A stretch of 64,000 nucleotides of DNA, from positions 38,130,001 through 38,194,000 of the forward strand of contig CM114272.1 of assembly GCA_050084515.1 (NCBI GenBank), in the 5' to 3' direction. The notes beneath the pieces were generated by a model. The model ran no database searches. It was not told where the DNA came from and worked only from the letters and a program-made list of their open reading frames with translations. The position numbers were made by a program, and so were the translations under genes. Shown piece by piece: positions 23,134-34,017 of the stretch (within the stretch, counting starts at the first letter, position 1; each line of letters starts with the position of its first letter). This stretch comes from Blasia pusilla (lineage: Eukaryota > Marchantiophyta > Marchantiopsida > Blasiales).

Positions 23134-23762
23134 GCGGGTCCTTTTTGTTTAGTAGTCCCAAGATACGCCTCTGGAAAAGAAGCCTTGCACTAACAGATTT
23201 CATCATTGAAATCTATATCCTTTAGAAAAAAATTTATGCATGATGGTCACTATAAGGAAAAAGACAACATCTAGCCTATAGAAGACAAGGAGTAGTACAA
23301 TCACTTTATAGTACAAAGTAGACTTCTCATATGAAAATTCAAAAAAATGGTAAACATGTATGTAGCAATATCATTCCAAACTCCATTATTGTGATTGTGG
23401 ATCAAAACTCAAATATGAGAGACAATAAAGCCTTGAGCAATACCACAACTCTTCCACCAAAGCATGCATACGCTCTCTGATCATCTTGCACGTACCTCAC
23501 GAGCTTCTTCGTATGTCAAGCATCGTGTGGAATTAGTATTTGGACTACCATCATCCTATCCGTTGTTAGGATCAAGACCTCCCTCACCTTTAGTGTCAAA
23601 TATGTCGATTTCATCCATGACCCCTCTATAATAGAAAAAATCTAGCACGTACTAGTGTGACGAGTAGATAGAACACGAGCACGTACTAGGATAAGATATC
23701 AACACGCGCTCCCACTCTAACCCACTTCACCATCTGTAATTCAAACTCATGTCATGTCATTT

Positions 23763-24526
23763 GTCGTACGCATACACATCGCTACACAACAAACATCACT
23801 GTCACCGAACACACGATCCCATGCTAACTCATGGCATCCAAATAACGAGACAAGAAGTACCAAAATATCTCCAATAAAAGAAGATCCAATATCTCTCATA
23901 ACACCATAGTTCTCACATGTGTCCACTCTCACATGTCTCTCTTAATGTCAAACCAAACCCACTCTCCTAATGAGAGGCTTGGGTTACACACACAAGGCAA
24001 GCAAGACCGTAGCTCCGCCACCTCATGCCAAGAGGTTCAACAAAGAGAGAATGAGCTCTCAAGCTCTCTCTCCTTGAGGTATACCCCTTCCCTCTCCCAA
24101 GCTCTCTCCATGGTAATCTATGCTCCCAAGTCACCTCCTTGGCTCTTGACCTGATGTAGGAGGTAAAGGGCCACTTACCAAAAATATCAAGTCGATCATA
24201 TACTCAAAATGATACTTACCTAAAATAGTAAGTTCCTAAATATGGCTCCAAATGAGCTGAAACGAAGGGGAAACCTGCTCTCTCAGGTTTCTTGGGGCCT
24301 CAACAGGTCACCCTCGACATACCGAGCCTATCCTCCACTACTCACGAAGGTGCTCTACTAGATCTCACGGATCTATCCCAAAAGAGGTAATAATTATCGT
24401 GCGTATACACATCGCTACACAACATATATCACTGTCACCGAACACACACATAAACACGCACGATCCCATGCTAACTCATGGCATCCAAACAATGAGACAA
24501 GAAGTACCAAAATATCTCCAATCGCC
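23763..24526 (-). repeat. 3' LTR region of DNMT/PHD gypsy copy A
   Basis: Reading leftward from the purine tract AGGTAGGGGGG (its counterpart at 57373-57383 in copy B), a roughly 640-bp block follows. Its first ~120 bp (24397-24522) recur at 23763-23880, so the region begins a second time. The middle (24000-24390) matches 41092-41480 in the same orientation, on the far side of the large inserted unit. TG/CA borders could not be fixed. Confidence 0.6.
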
Positions 24527-24701
24527 CCCCTACCTGGTGGTTAGTCCTCCTTACTCTAGATAGCCATCTATCCCTACCTACCATGACATACATCTCTTGG
24601 ACCCTAAGAGCGAGAAGGCCAGGTGGTCATGTGGCCCCATTGTTAGTCGCCTTCTTGTCATCCATGTTACAGATACAAGTCAAAATGTAGAACTATCTAT
24701 T

Positions 24702-24870
24702 CTATGTAAATTTGGGACACATCCATCGTCCTTGAGGAACCCTAGTGAGAGGTGGCATCAAACATGCCATATGCCATCCTCTCGAACACCCATCACAGAC
24801 TAGCATAGTGGCTGCACCACGGGCAAAACCACACAACTTACACCGCAAGCCTGCAAGAACTATTTTTAAG
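24702..24870 (-). pseudogene. C-terminal PHD finger of gypsy copy A
   Basis: After the integrase the frame (24702-25244) ends in a C4-H-C3 zinc-finger pattern: LRCKLC, about 12 residues, CDGCSRGWHMAC, then a loop and GRWMCPKF. Cys and His spacing, the W before the last pair and the GWH-x-x-C centre are those of a PHD finger, a reader of histone H3 tails. The final cysteine is phenylalanine here; copy B ends CPRC but has a stop instead of the W of GWH. Together the copies support an intact ancestral PHD domain. Position at the integrase C-terminus parallels the chromodomain of chromoviruses. Confidence 0.85.
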
Positions 24871-26195
24871 CTCGGATCAACTGTATTGTCAATGTTTGGA
24901 AGATGACATGGCTTACAGTTACGCACATGGTCCTTCCAAACCATACCATGGCGTCCCTCCAATAAGAGAACACCGGATAGCAAAACCTCACGCACTCTCA
25001 AGATGGTGCGCCCCGCAATCACATCCAATGTCGTGGGTGCCGTCTGCTGCAAGTAGACATAGTCTTCTTGATGAAACCTCCGGATAGTAGGTTGATAACC
25101 ACAACCCCGAATAGTCGCATACCTCATCGTATCCCAATGTTGCGCAATAGCCAAGTTCTCAAATGCCATGGGCATCACTCTCCGATATAACTCAGCCCTC
25201 TGAGAATATGCTTGCATCCATATATCCGCGTCATCAAGGTTCAATACCTCACCAGTATCTTGACGAATGGCTGTAGGTAAATCAGGCTATCAGCCATAAA
25301 GCAAAAAGTACAGTGAGAAAGACGCTAAGGATGCCTGCCTGATGAATATATATCCCACAAAAACTGATGGTCCCAATCTCCTAGGTGACCTCTTTGCAAG
25401 CCATACTTGCATAGTCCTCTCTTCACCGTCTGCACACCCGCTCCGCTAGTCCATCCGCCTTAGGATGATCTCGCAAAGTAGTGCGGTGGTCGATTAGTGC
25501 CTGATCATACAAGGCCTCAAACTCCCCGCAGAACTCTGTCCCCTGTGTGTCAATATCTTAGCTGGTGCGCTGTAATGAGTTAGCACTCGATCTAGGAAGG
25601 CATATGCTACTCCCTCACTTGCTTTGTCAGGCAATGCAACCAACTCTATCCACTTCGAGAAGTGCTCGGCCATCACCAACACATAACGACTATGGCGCTT
25701 CGTCAAAGGCAAAGGTCTTGCAAAATCCAAACTCCATATATAACCTAAATCAATGATCAAAAGTGGATGCAAGTGTGGAGTTGGAGCATTGAACGATGCT
25801 TGAATTTGATCACACACTATGCATCTGGCAACAAACTGATGAACGTCAGTTTGCATGCCTCGCCAGCAATACTGAATCTAGAGCAAGTTGTACGTCCGCT
25901 TCACTCCAAAATGACCCAACTCCTCATGGGCATGATGCACCAAACATGCTCTCTACGAAGGATGAGGTACTATACGCACTCTACCATCCTCCCACACTCG
26001 CAACACGTGTGTGTCCTCCCACCGGAATCGTCTGGCTTGCTGTAGGATCCGATCCCGCTCTCTAGCACCCATTGTGCTCGCGACGCTGCGAGTACGTAGG
26101 TACTCCAAGACCACTCCATCGTCGTGAATGTCTTGGCCACATGTCGTCTCCTCACTGGCCTCTGGATCTAAGGACTCTCCATCAGACCTCGCCAT
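24871..26195 (-). pseudogene. Integrase of gypsy copy A
   Basis: From right to left: 25953-26195 (linker, RDRILQQARRFRWEDTHVLRV), the HHCC zinc-binding region ending CIVCDQIQASF (25856 downward), the catalytic core with WSLDFARPLPLTKRHSRYVLV (first Asp), then a decayed LTHRGQ where copy B has LTDRGTKF (second Asp). A gap with stops follows, then 25244-24870 with AYSQRAELYRRVMPMAFENLAIAQH and the C-terminal barrel. Catalytically dead copy. Confidence 0.85.
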
Positions 26196-26445
26196 CTAAG
26201 TCTCATCAATGTGGCTCTCCATAGCCAACAAGCCCAAATAGGCTGACGCATGCCATTCTGGCACCAACTCCTCATCACTCTCACCATGCCAACGAGCTCC
26301 ACTCGCATCTTGCTAACTTGGTTATGGGTTATGGCTCAAACCATCTGCATCCTAGTTGAGCATCCAAAGTCTATGCACCACCTGGATGTCATACTCTTGC
26401 AACAAAAGAGCCCACCTCGCAAGCTTCCCTGTAAGCTTGTTTGGA

Positions 26446-27530
26446 CTCCATTAACCACTTAAGTGGCTGATGATCAGTAATGATGGCAAAGGGATTTCCG
26501 AATAGATAACATCTGAAATGTGCGACAACCTACACTACAACCAAGCACTCACCCTCATACGAGCTATACTTGGCCTCTACATCATTGTTCAAGCGACTAG
26601 CATAAGCCACCATGAACTCTCTACCATCATTGTCATGCTGGGTGAGCACGGCTTCAAGCCCCAACATGCTCCAATCGGTCTGCAACTGGAAAGGACGCCC
26701 CCTGATTGGTCTCCTCAATATGGGTGTGGACGTCAATCTATCCTTGAGCATCTGACATGCTCTCTCTTGCTCATCCCCCCAATGCCACTCCTGATTCATC
26801 TTGGTCATCAAGGTTAACGGCTTTGCAATCAAACTGAAACCCTTGACGTAGCATCGATAGAAGTTCACCAATCCGAGGAATGCACGAACTCGACTCACAT
26901 CTATAGGGCATGGAATGGGTGAAATAGCCTCTAACTTTGTCTGTTGCACACCAAGGCCCCCAGGGTATATCATATGACCCAAGTACTTAATTTGGCCATA
27001 GAAGAATGTGCACTTGCTTGGATGTAGCTTCAGCCCATGTAATTGCAATCGTCGAAACACCTCCTCTAGATGTCACTCATGCTCCTCAACCGTGGTGCTA
27101 AAGACTACGATGTTATCAATATAACACCTAGCAAAATCCAAACATGCCAAGATTCTATCCATGATCCTCCGAAACTCAGCCGGGGCATTCTTTGACCTGA
27201 ATGGTAAGAACCGCCACTGGTACAAACAATCCTTCCTGTGAGGATCAATGCCTCAAAATGCCGTCTTCTGCCTGTCCTCCAATCTGATAGGCAACTGATG
27301 GTATCCGGCTGGGAAATCCAATGAACTGAAGACCTTTGCATGCCCAATCGCATCAAAGATCTACTTAGGGGTGGGCATGGCATACCTATCCGACTTTGTT
27401 TGCCGATTGATAGGTTAGTAATCTCCACACATCCGCCTATCCGTCTAGTTGCCATGCACATCCTTCTTGGTGGGCATGACAGTGGTAGATGCATACTCTC
27501 CATGCGACATCTCCACTAGTCTTGCTCCAA
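26446..27530 (-). pseudogene. Reverse transcriptase and RNase H of gypsy copy A
   Basis: 27503-27105 holds the fingers/palm in shifted frames; the catalytic box near 27111-27122 reads YIDN in place of YIDD. 27060-26530 gives the thumb and RNase H: HPSKCTFFYGQIKYLGHMI, VSRVRAFLGLVNFYRCYVKGF, WHWGDEQERACQMLKDRL, and the RNase H start LQTDWSMLGLEAVLTQ, ending YEGECLVVV. RNase H catalytic D is in QTD. The same order and near-identical motifs occur at 54335-55500. Confidence 0.9.
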
Positions 27531-27965
27531 CCAAGTCCTGGCTCCTACTCTGAATCGGAGCCTCTCCATGTCACTATATCTATAGGGTCGTCAGAAGATC
27601 GGCGTGTCACTTGACAACTCAATGCGGATCCATGGACCCTTCAACGTACCCAAATCATGCATACTAAATGCAAAATAGCTCCTATAACTCCTAAGGAATT
27701 GGTGTATCCGATGCCGCTCTCCTCTTGTCAACTTAGGGTCCATATGAGGCTCCCAAGTCTCCATCGTGACTATGGTAGGACTCTCTGGCGCGGATGTCGG
27801 TGGTTGCTATGGTGCAACCCCATCTCGGAAAATAGAACTCTCATCTCCATGTGCAGTACTCGGAACCACGCTCGATGTTGTGGCTATCATCTCCTGGCGT
27901 ACTCGAAAAACATCCCCAGAAGTCCAAGGGTGTCTCTCCCGATCACCCTTGGTGTGTCGATCTCC

Positions 27966-29351
27966 TCAGGTCTCGCCCCCAGCCACTGCCTCAACCGTCT
28001 CGATAGGCATGGGGCTCACCAACGCAACTTTTATGATCTGTCGCATCCTCAAACGACATTGCTCAGCTACTCCTAAGCTGAAAATCCATGTCAAGCAGTT
28101 CAGGTCCATAGCCTGACCCAAGACATGACGTCGTGATGCCTTCGATAGTGACGGTATTGCCGTCACTCCTGTGGGGAATCCCATTGCTCGCTCTCGCTCA
28201 TCGGCGTTGGGCTCCACCAACCTCTGTACTTGGTCATCCCAAACCAAGGCAAGTGCGGCCTCCTTGAATGCATAGGAAGCGGGAAAACTCACCAATGTGG
28301 GAAAGGCTGCCCGTGGCCCGCCAATCTTGATGACCACAGTCAATGGCAGTCGATCATCGTGCCTCACTGCCTGTGATTGACGGCCTGGATCCAATATAGA
28401 ATCCACCGACAAATCGGAGGGCCGCTCCACTCTCGCATATGCCCTCCGTAGCATCTCGTGTGGTACCAAGTTGGTCCACCAAAGATGCAGGCAATGTGCT
28501 CGTGAACCCACACTCGCCGCATCTAACAACATTGCCGGGCCGATCCATACACGCACCTGATGTGCACTTGTCACCACGCGGGACCTCGAATCGCCCAAAT
28601 TTGGCACATTCTCCAAAATGTATGATGGAGAACCAGGTTGATGCCTATGTAAATGTCGCAAGAACCGCTTCATCTCCCAAAACAACCTGGACCGAGTGTC
28701 AGATAACCCGCTACCTCGTCCAACACTTGATTGGCCTTGACATGGCCAACCAGAAATGACCAAGTCTATGGTCCCTACCCGTTCCAAGTCCTGCACCCCC
28801 AACAATGAAATGTCCCTCGGTAGGGAACTCTGGTAATCCTAAATGGCGGACGCAGACAACAAGTCGGGGAAACGGAGGCGTAATAGCGCCACATCGTGAA
28901 GTGAAGTGCGCCTTGCAACATCATCAATCTCCACATACAAATACTGCTGCACACGCACTCCAACGTGCAAAATAACAGCTAACCCAGTGCTGATCCCTCC
29001 AAAGAGATCCAACACCTGAATACCCTTCTCTAGGATGCACCACACAATGAGGGTGGTATCCAAAGGGGTCATAGCAGCACTCGTGCGTACTTGGGGTTCC
29101 TCTGACCCGTCACACTTTGGTGCAAATGTCTCGCTCCATGCGGTTTGCACAAGCTCAGTGGCTAAGCGTCGAAGCTCCTTAATCCAGCCCCAAACCGGCA
29201 CCTCTCCTCTACGAACACTCCTCTGCATAGAAATTTTAGGAACTGGAGTATCCTCTGCATGGACATGTCCCTCAATCAAATCACTATCCCAAGTGATTGC
29301 ACTGCTAAATGTTGTTGAGGTCGCCATCTCTCTTGGCCGTCGCTCGATCAT
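27966..29351 (-). pseudogene. C5-cytosine DNA methyltransferase domain of gypsy copy A (DNMT3/DRM-like)
   Basis: About 460 codons in one frame with a single stop (TAG, 28839-28841). Motifs in order: I, VLDLFGGISTGLA (SAM binding); II, YLYVEIDD; IV, ISGWPCQGQSS with the catalytic PCQ; VI, YILENV; VIII, GSRAHCLHLWWTNL (Q-x-R-x-R-like, here decayed); a ~90-residue target-recognition region; IX, ADERERAMGFPTG; X, VLGQAMDLNCLTWI. Order I to X is not permuted, unlike plant DRM; the YVEIDD and AHR-x-R-x-[YF]-W motifs recall DNMT3. It lies between protease and reverse transcriptase of the same element. It would transfer methyl groups to cytosine C5; substrate context cannot be read from sequence. Confidence 0.9.
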
Positions 29352-29546
29352 TGCACTTGTGAATTGAACTGATAATGAGCTAAGGCGCCCATCACCTAAC
29401 TACCATCATGGTCTGTAGGACGCTGACTCCTCCCACTAATCCAGGGAAAACCCCAACGGGTATAACACTGCTCCACCAACCAAGTCGTCGTATGACTCGG
29501 CATCAATCACTATCGCCTTGGCTCGCACCACGAACTCACCAGTAGG

Positions 29547-30172
29547 ATGTCCCGGGCGAATCCTCACCACAACCTCATGTCGGGTGATCTACTGTGTGGT
29601 ACTTGCTCCACCCAAGGATGTTTGTATCCGGAATGGACAACGCTCCACATCAGCTCCCGTCAACCCAATCCTCTGAATGACGCTTTCCCCAACATCAGGG
29701 GTTGCCCTCTTGAATTCAACAAGACACGATGCGGACTAAAAGCTCTACCTCCAGGACTCACCAACTGGAAGACCTCTCCACGGTTATCCAGCAATAAAAC
29801 ATTAGGAGAAACCAAGGCACGCTCTATCACGGGTCTAGTGGGTATCTCCGCCATCCTAGCAGCCGCAACCTGCCATGAATGTGACGTGGACGGCTCGAGC
29901 ATCCGCTCCAAGCGCAGGTCCATCACCTCCTCTGCAATCACCTCTGAATGTGATTCTGGAACTCCAACTCCACGCTCACATAGCGTAGCAGCCAGCCAAA
30001 AAACCTCAACGGGCGTACCTCCCAACATCATAACATCGAAAGCAGAAAATAAAGGAGTGGTACACAACGATGGCCGCCCCCAACAACGTGCTCGACACAT
30101 GCCCCTCTTGAGCATCAACAATAGGAGTTGTCGCACTTGCTTCTCCCATCGCCCTTCGTGCCTGCACACCAA
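29547..30172 (-). pseudogene. Aspartic protease region of gypsy copy A
   Basis: The frame 29660-30172 has FWLAATLCERGVGV, LDLRLERML-like spacer, then VLLLDNRGEVFQLVSPGG and VLLNSRGQPLMLGKA. Copy B has VLLDSGAQPLMLGKA at the same place, so the active-site D-S-G has become N-S-R here and the enzyme is dead. It sits between the gag tail and the methyltransferase. A 278-codon open frame lies antisense over this segment; see findings. Confidence 0.8.
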
Positions 30173-30389
30173 CTCTCCAAGAACTCTGATCAGGACCCAT
30201 GGATGGGGTACTTATCGCCTCGAACAACCTGAAAGACTAAGGAAGCCTAGTCTATTTCCTGGCTTCCCCTCGATGTGGATCCAACTGTGCGGCTGCTCCA
30301 CGCGTCACAACTGCGACGGCCTCTATCTGGGCAACCCTGCACATCCAATACAGATCCTCCATATCTCTGGCTCCTCCATATGATGTTGA

Positions 30390-31535
30390 TGCCACGGATC
30401 CGGCATCCGATAACCTCAATGCCATAGCGGCAATCTGCTCCTGTAGGTGATGTACCTAAGCAGCCATCCGAGCCTCACGCCCGACATCTCTGGATGCGTC
30501 TAGGTGGTGGGACTCTACCTCCTCCACCGGCAGCTCCACCACCCTGTCATGAAACTCGAGCTCCTCGTCCCCCAACGGGACCACCTGGTGCACCATCTCT
30601 AGGCCCACCCGGACCGGCTACTCGCTCTCGTGCCCTCTCTGGCCCTCGGTCCGGACATAACTCAAGGTGCAAACTGAAACACCAGACGCGTGTATGACCA
30701 TACATTTGACAATAGCTACACTGATAACCTCTTGGTGCAGCACCATCTCCTCTCCATGCTCAGGCACACATCCATGACCCTGACAAGTGCAATCACGTTG
30801 ATGATGGGCTCCACCACATGACCAACAAGTAATTGTAGGCGGCTACGGCTAAGCCGCATATGAAGGCAGAGGTCTCTATGGCACGGTCTTCCGATATCCT
30901 CCCTGAGCTCGTGCTGCCACAATCGACCTTTCTCAGAGTCCCCATTACTGCACACGTGATGCAGACAATTGTGACTGCTCTCACCGAGAACCGATGGTGG
31001 CTACGCTCTCCTTCGCGATGTTGCGCACAATGTTCTCGGCGGTCCTAAAAACATCTCTCAAGATAAGAAGCACCCCCTCCTGCACCCCTGTCCGCAGGGT
31101 CCTGTCCAGCATTGCGTACCATAAGTGGATAGCCTGAGCCTCTATCACCCCCTGAGTGACGTTGATCAACCGGCGCAAGCAAGTGTAAGCCTCACGGAAA
31201 CTCTCACCCGGGCGCCTCTGGAAGTCGTGGATGCTTCGCACCGTAGCTCGCCCTCAACTCAGCGAAGAACTCAACCACAAGGTTGAACTTGGGACAAACG
31301 CACCTAGATGGTGCAACTGCTCAAGTGCGAGTGACCCCTCCTAAAACATCACTAGTGGAAGAGGAAGTAGCCTCTCCTTACTCTTCCTCCTCATTTGGGA
31401 ACAGCTCCGTCCATGACACATAGTGTGGATCATAGTAGAGTTGCTATGCCTCAATCTCTTGGGCATATCTGTGGGAGAACTCATGGTAATCATCCATGGG
31501 CGCCCCCTCTAAATGCTAGAACATACCGTTCCATG
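30390..31535 (-). pseudogene. gag: gag of gypsy copy A (5'-truncated)
   Basis: The capsid segment (30981-31241) reads MRSIHDFQRRPGESFREAYTC, then HLWYAMLDRTLRTGVQ, a Retrotrans_gag-type helix bundle. Downstream a CCHC knuckle, CSYCQMYGHTRVWC, is encoded at 30679-30720, then a P/G/R-rich tail. The N-terminal part ends abruptly at about 31535, within the block that reads YLEGTPMDNFHEF in copy C, where the large inserted unit begins. Confidence 0.8.
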
Positions 31536-31537
31536 CA

Positions 31538-33427
31538 AGGTGCGGTAAGAGGTGATGAAGAGATGAAGAGAGGAGAGAGGAAACTACCTTCAACCGAAAG
31601 AAATACTTCTTTTTTAAGAGAGTTTACTGTGATTTGAAGAAGTTTCCGTTGGGTTGAAGAGAGGAAACTTTTTGTGTGAATTTTTTTGCACTTTTCTTCT
31701 CAGTTCTTAAGCACTCCCACAGTTTTTCTTTCCTCATCCACATTTTGGCAACCCATCTGAGTCCGAGGAGTTGCAAATTGCACAAAATTTAGAAAACTAA
31801 AAAATCAATGGAAGCATGAGTGTGGAACCAATTACTTTTTCCATCCAAGGTCTCGAAAAAATCAATCATTTGCCTTGGGCTGAATAGAGTTCAAGCTCAA
31901 AGTGAAGGTTATGTAAAAATGAAAGTAGAATCTAAAACCTCATTTTGCATCCTCAAATTGGTTTGTTTAAAATACTTCGCACTTCTTTGAGGGAGGGAAT
32001 TGGTTGGTAGATTCCTACTCCTATCTTGGACTCTCTTAAAACTACAAGCAACACATAGTACATGTGCTTACAAGGGAAATACCTTTTTCCACTTGTCTCT
32101 CTTTAGACAAAGTCATCACATGAACATGTGGGAAAGCAACAGATGTGCACCACATACACCCCTGTGACACTTGAATTTATAGTGTTGTTCCTGACCCAAT
32201 ACATCCTTCCTATTCCATTGCCACTCTAGACATCTTTTGTGGCGATGATCTCCATTTTTGCCTCCCGAGCTGATGCAATTCGCTTTGCTCTCTCCACCGT
32301 TGCCCTACACATTCTGTTTCTCTTCACCCCATTCTAGACTCAAACAGAAATAGTGGATTGAGATCATCCACCTTCTCCAAGTACATGTTGACATCAATCT
32401 TGGGTTGAATACAAAATGCGAAGGTCTCTGTAATGCGAACATGCTTTGAACTTCCTCCTTCTACGAGTCTGAAACCGGCACTTGTAAGATTGTCCACTTT
32501 GTCTTGAGTGCAATTCGTACCTGCGGCGAAAGGCCAAATTGTGGGGGTATTCCCCGGAGCTCCAATGGCAGCCGGATAAGACTTCCGGAAAGCGCAAGAT
32601 TCATTTGGGCAGAAGAAGCACTTCAATTGATCCCCGTTGCTCGTGAAACGATCAAAGGTTTTGAGTCCCCAACACCTAGGCAGTGGTCGTCCAGTCCTTG
32701 TAAAGTTCTTATTTATGAAAGTGCCGTATGCTCTCCTAATGCCATCACATCCTGCCCTGCAAGTGGATCCACGTCCAAGGTTGCTTAGAAATATATGCCA
32801 CCGTTTCAGGTTGCAATCCACCTCCATGACCGGAATCCCATATTGTTGAACCACCCTAGTGACCAGATGTTGCAAAGTTCCAGCAACGGAGGGCTTCTGA
32901 AATAAAACATTCACTGATTTTGGAGAAATTACTCCATCACGGATTTGGGAGCAATCTAGGGTCCTCGAATACCTCGACAGCGTAATTTCCTCATCCAAAT
33001 CAATCATGGGATTTGTTCCTCGATGCTGCCTCTTCACCTGCCTGAAGTCAAGATACTTATATGGTCTCCACGAGTCTCGCTCGAACTGCTATACCACCAT
33101 CTGTATGGGACATCTTGAAACGCGCCCATGAATATCCCCACCAATGTATACGTCTTGCTTGAGGGGAGTTCCTCCCACGTATCGGTAGAAGGCTTCCACA
33201 TAGAGTTTCTCATCACCCGATCTCACAGCCACCCTGACATAGAGCTCGTAGATCGAAGGCCCCCTTCCTTTTGTTATGCCTTTCGTGAGGAAGATATGGG
33301 ATGTTGGAGACTGTAGCATTGCTCTTGCCTGATCTTGTTGGCATGCCTCCACAAGTGAAATTATTTGGCATGCTTGTGATGACCTCCAGGAGGAATGAAC
33401 ACTTTCCGCTCCACTTGTGTTGGGGCT
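31538..33427 (-). repeat. Left inverted arm (SWIM and unknown domain, minus strand)
   Basis: Reverse-complement copy of 39212-41087. It carries the 237-codon frame described separately, a SWIM-like CCFPTCSCDDFV with a stop just after it (near 32118), and one palindrome of the dispersed family at 31748-31776 that is mirrored at 40849-40877 in the right arm. Confidence 0.85.
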
Positions 33428-33475
33428 CAAAGATTGGGTCGATGTCTTTGCCCGCCAAGTGCTCTCAGTCAGCAA
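32324..33475 (-). pseudogene. Unknown domain upstream of SWIM finger, left copy
   Basis: Two overlapping frames (33089-33475, then 32324-33037) give one conserved protein stretch also found at 39169-40337. Segments: SWRSSQACQ, SLVEACQQDQARAML, RGPSIYELYV, AVRSGDEKLYVEAF, then NPMIDLDEEIT, GIPVMEVDCNLKRW, FFCPNESCAFRKSYPAAIGA (a Cys-containing stretch), DKVDNLTSAGFRL. Substitutions between the copies keep this frame open for over 230 codons on the left, so it was coding. I do not recognise the domain. It lies between transposase core and SWIM finger in the right copy. Confidence 0.5.
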
Positions 33476-33599
33476 CTGGCAAGTCCACTGGTAACATGTC
33501 GATTCGATAGAGGTCGATTTCTTCCGTCGGGCTTAGAGACGAGGAAGACTGCTCTCCTGCTTCTTCAGAGATGTCCACCATCTCCACGTTGGCGGTCCT

Positions 33600-34017
33600 C
33601 ATGACCTCATTGTCTGTCACTTAAACTTCGGCGGTATCCTCAGCCGATTTTATATTGATTGTGTCCCCGGACTTCATCGGGGACATTTCTTGCATCTCAA
33701 CACTTTTGGTTGGACGGGTCGGGCTTTCTTCAATGGCAATCCCTTTTTCCCTTCGAGCTTTTGCCAATTCTGCTCTCCTCAGCAACGTGTCTAGACGCTT
33801 CTTTTCACGCTTTTCCTCAGCGATCCTTTTGTTCAAGGCCTACGACGCCTCAGCCTCTGCGTTATGTTTTTTGAGCACCTCCTTAACATGTTTTGCAAGA
33901 AGCTCTTGCTTGTGCATATCCGCTTCCCTTTCCCGCTCCTCGATCTCTTTCTGCCTTATCTCATTGGCCGAACGAGGCCCTGGAGATGGTGTGATATCCA
34001 CAATTTTGTACTTTTGA
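33600..34017 (-). pseudogene. Charged coiled-coil segment upstream of the left arm gene
   Basis: Minus-strand translation from 34017 gives SANEIRQKEIEEREREAD, MHKQELLAKHVKEVLKKHN, then a stop and NKRIAEEKREKKRLDTLLRR. Heptad-like K/E/R helices, one stop near 33838. Probably an N-terminal or alternative exon of the left gene; it has no counterpart in the right copy. Low-complexity coiled coil, so family assignment is not possible. Confidence 0.4.

Noticed and set aside
31538-33427. Arms of the 9.55-kb unit as plain terminal inverted repeats of a MULE
   Set aside because: They encode parts of a transposase (SWIM finger and an adjacent domain), so they may be a second inverted gene copy. I kept the neutral description.
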